DNA of 15,339 nt from Oligosphaeraceae bacterium (lineage in GTDB: Bacteria > Verrucomicrobiota > Lentisphaeria > Oligosphaerales > Oligosphaeraceae): assembly GCA_012515455.1 (NCBI GenBank), contig JAAYYJ010000159.1, positions 1-15,339 of the forward strand, in the 5' to 3' direction. Shown here one piece after another: positions 14,481 to 15,339 of the stretch. Below the pieces are notes generated by a model. The model worked only from the letters and a program-made list of their open reading frames with translations. It had not been told where the DNA came from and did not search any database. A program made the translations under genes and the position numbers. Position 1 is the stretch's first letter, and each line of letters opens with the position of its first letter.

Positions 14481-14509
14481 ACTGTAGTGTCTCAAGCGCA
14501 GAAAGGCAA
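14481..14509 (-). promoter_or_regulatory. Candidate sigma70-like promoter of the M24/dehydrogenase operon
   Basis: On the - strand TTGCCT (14509-14504) and TACAGT (14486-14481) are 17 bases apart, the ideal spacing. The hexamers match consensus only in part. Transcription would start about 85 bases before the M24 start codon. Confidence 0.3.
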
Positions 14510-14552
14510 ATCATCCTGGTGCGGGGGCCGGATCGGCTCCTGCGCCTGCCGG

Positions 14553-14628
14553 GCCGGCAAAAATCTCGTCTCCGGGGTGTAAAATGGTGCCCGGGCATTA
14601 CATTTATGGGGCAGTGATTTTTGCCGGC
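14553..14628. repeat. 13-bp inverted repeat around a nested palindrome, possible operator
   Basis: The arms GCCGGCAAAAATC (14553-14565) and GATTTTTGCCGGC (14616-14628) are perfect complements, 50 bases apart. Nested inside, TGTAA (14578-14582) pairs with TTACA (14598-14602), and the 10-bp palindrome TGCCCGGGCA occupies 14588-14597. The three dyads are centred within about 2.5 bases of each other. The site lies between the divergent promoters, the usual place for an operator that controls both sides. Confidence 0.65.
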
Positions 14629-14712
14629 AGCAGTCAGCAGCACGTTCCCGCTGCTGCGCTGCGGCTTGGCCTGGCCGGTGTGGTTGGGATAATCTTCAGA
14701 AAGGGATGGGCA

Positions 14713-15339
14713 ATGAAGGTGCAGGAAATTTCTTCTGGTGCGTACAGTATCAGCAGTGCAAAGTATGTTCTGAACTTGGCGCCAGGAGTGGGAGCCGCAC
14801 GGCTGCGCTTGCAGCACAGTACGCAATGTTATCATTTTTTTGCCGGCGGTGATTGTCCCACCGTCGGCGGGCGGGAGGATTGCTGCCGGATCGGGGACTG
14901 GCGAATCCTCGCCCAGAATGACCGGGAAGTGGTCTTCAGCCGGGAATTCAGCTCCAGCTTGTGGGAGAAGAAGCAGCTCCTGCTGGTCTGCCGGGCAGGC
15001 AGTCTGGAGTTCCAGCATGTCCTGCAAGGCCGCGGGCTGCTCCAGGAAGTGCGCTTTTTCCGGGGCCACTACCAGGGCTTCGAGTATGGATTCGCAGGAG
15101 AATTTGATGAAATATACAACCCCGCACCGAATTTCCAGGAGCGGCTCTATTATCATCCGGTCGAGCATTTGGAAATTTCCCATGGCAACTGCCTGGAGTC
15201 CTGGGCGGGCGGGCAGGCTCTGGCCTCGCCCTGCCATTGCCTGGGGGTGCGGGACCGCCGGGAAGAACGCTTCCTGGTCGCGGGGCTGGCGGCTGAGCCG
15301 GGACAGTACCGCTGGGATGAATTCAGCTGGAATCCCGAG
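14713..15339 (+). CDS. Unknown protein, N-terminal 209 residues (3' truncated by window)
   Basis: The frame opens at the ATG at 14713 and stays open to the last base, with AAGGGATGG just upstream as a ribosome-binding region. The translated start is MKVQEISSGAYSISSAKYV. The visible part alternates short hydrophobic strands and charged turns, suggesting a beta-sandwich. Aromatic and His-rich motifs occur: FRGHYQGFEYGFAGEFDEIY and YYHPVEHLEISHGNCLESW, followed by AGGQALASPCHC and GQYRWDEFSWNP. Cys residues are frequent (C39, C48, C57, C58 among others). There is no signal peptide or membrane segment. The motifs and the setting next to a sugar-type dehydrogenase remind me of the N-terminal beta domain of large glycoside hydrolases such as alpha-galactosidase-like proteins, but I do not recognise the family with confidence. 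Codon use (G/C-ending third positions) agrees with its neighbours, which supports a real gene. Confidence 0.75.
   Translation, partial: MKVQEISSGAYSISSAKYVLNLAPGVGAARLRLQHSTQCYHFFAGGDCPTVGGREDCCRIGDWRILAQNDREVVFSREFSSSLWEKKQLLLVCRAGSLEFQHVLQGRGLLQEVRFFRGHYQGFEYGFAGEFDEIYNPAPNFQERLYYHPVEHLEISHGNCLESWAGGQALASPCHCLGVRDRREERFLVAGLAAEPGQYRWDEFSWNPE

Larger units (their letters stand above)
14390..14712. promoter_or_regulatory. Divergent intergenic control region (323 bases)
   Basis: It separates the - strand M24/dehydrogenase operon from the + strand gene at the window end. It holds a candidate - strand promoter, a 13-bp inverted repeat with a nested palindrome (listed separately), and a small CCCGC-TT-GCGGG dyad near 14409-14420 in the M24 leader. 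No ORF on either strand here looks like a real gene; the - strand frame crossing 14479-15237 is a shadow of the + strand gene. Confidence 0.6.

Noticed and set aside
14390..14712. Riboswitch or small RNA in the divergent gap
   Set aside because: Dyads are present, but I cannot match them to any known riboswitch core, and a DNA operator explains the symmetry as well.
14479..15237. 252-codon - strand ORF near the window end
   Set aside because: It is antisense to the + strand unknown gene, which has a good ribosome-binding site and coherent motifs, and it has no ribosome-binding site of its own that I can see.

Overview
The window is GC-rich bacterial chromosome. It carries ten protein-coding genes, two of them cut by the window edges, and no tRNA, rRNA, CRISPR array, insertion sequence or phage gene that I can see. 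The mix of genes is a DUF2851 protein, a SNF2/SWIM pair, cytoplasmic-looking glycan enzymes, a Gfo/Idh/MocA oxidoreductase and a valyl-tRNA synthetase with a Thr in place of the first His of its HIGH motif. This suggests a free-living or gut-associated member of the PVC group (Lentisphaerota or Verrucomicrobiota-like). That placement is an inference from gene content only and is not secure.

Left part (1-4495, + strand). The 3' part of a SNF2-family DNA translocase is followed after 3 bases by a SWIM zinc-finger protein whose C-terminal half is an array of five helix-turn-helix units joined by Ala/Pro-rich linkers. Neighbouring repeats are almost identical at the DNA level. Next comes a sialidase-fold (Asp-box) protein without a signal peptide. 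It faces a convergent GH20 protein of the HexD-like type only 23 bases away.

Middle (4519-10525, - strand). In transcription order: a DUF2851 protein, valyl-tRNA synthetase (valS), a NifU-like Fe-S scaffold domain protein (21 bases after valS) and the GH20 protein. Two GC-rich hairpins lie between the last two genes. A dyad-rich leader precedes valS.

Right part (10654-15339). A secreted HtrA/DegP-type serine protease (+ strand) diverges from the DUF2851 gene. It converges on a two-gene - strand operon: an M24 pita-bread-fold protein that has lost most metal ligands, then a Gfo/Idh/MocA dehydrogenase with a likely intrinsic terminator. A 323-base divergent intergenic region with a 13-bp inverted repeat and a nested palindrome separates this operon from a + strand gene of unknown function that runs off the window end.

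The best candidate for something undescribed is the SNF2 plus SWIM/multi-HTH pair: a motor translationally coupled to a zinc-finger protein with many potential DNA-binding heads and signs of recent repeat expansion. The next best are the metal-ligand-poor M24 protein with its dehydrogenase partner and the structured control region upstream of it.
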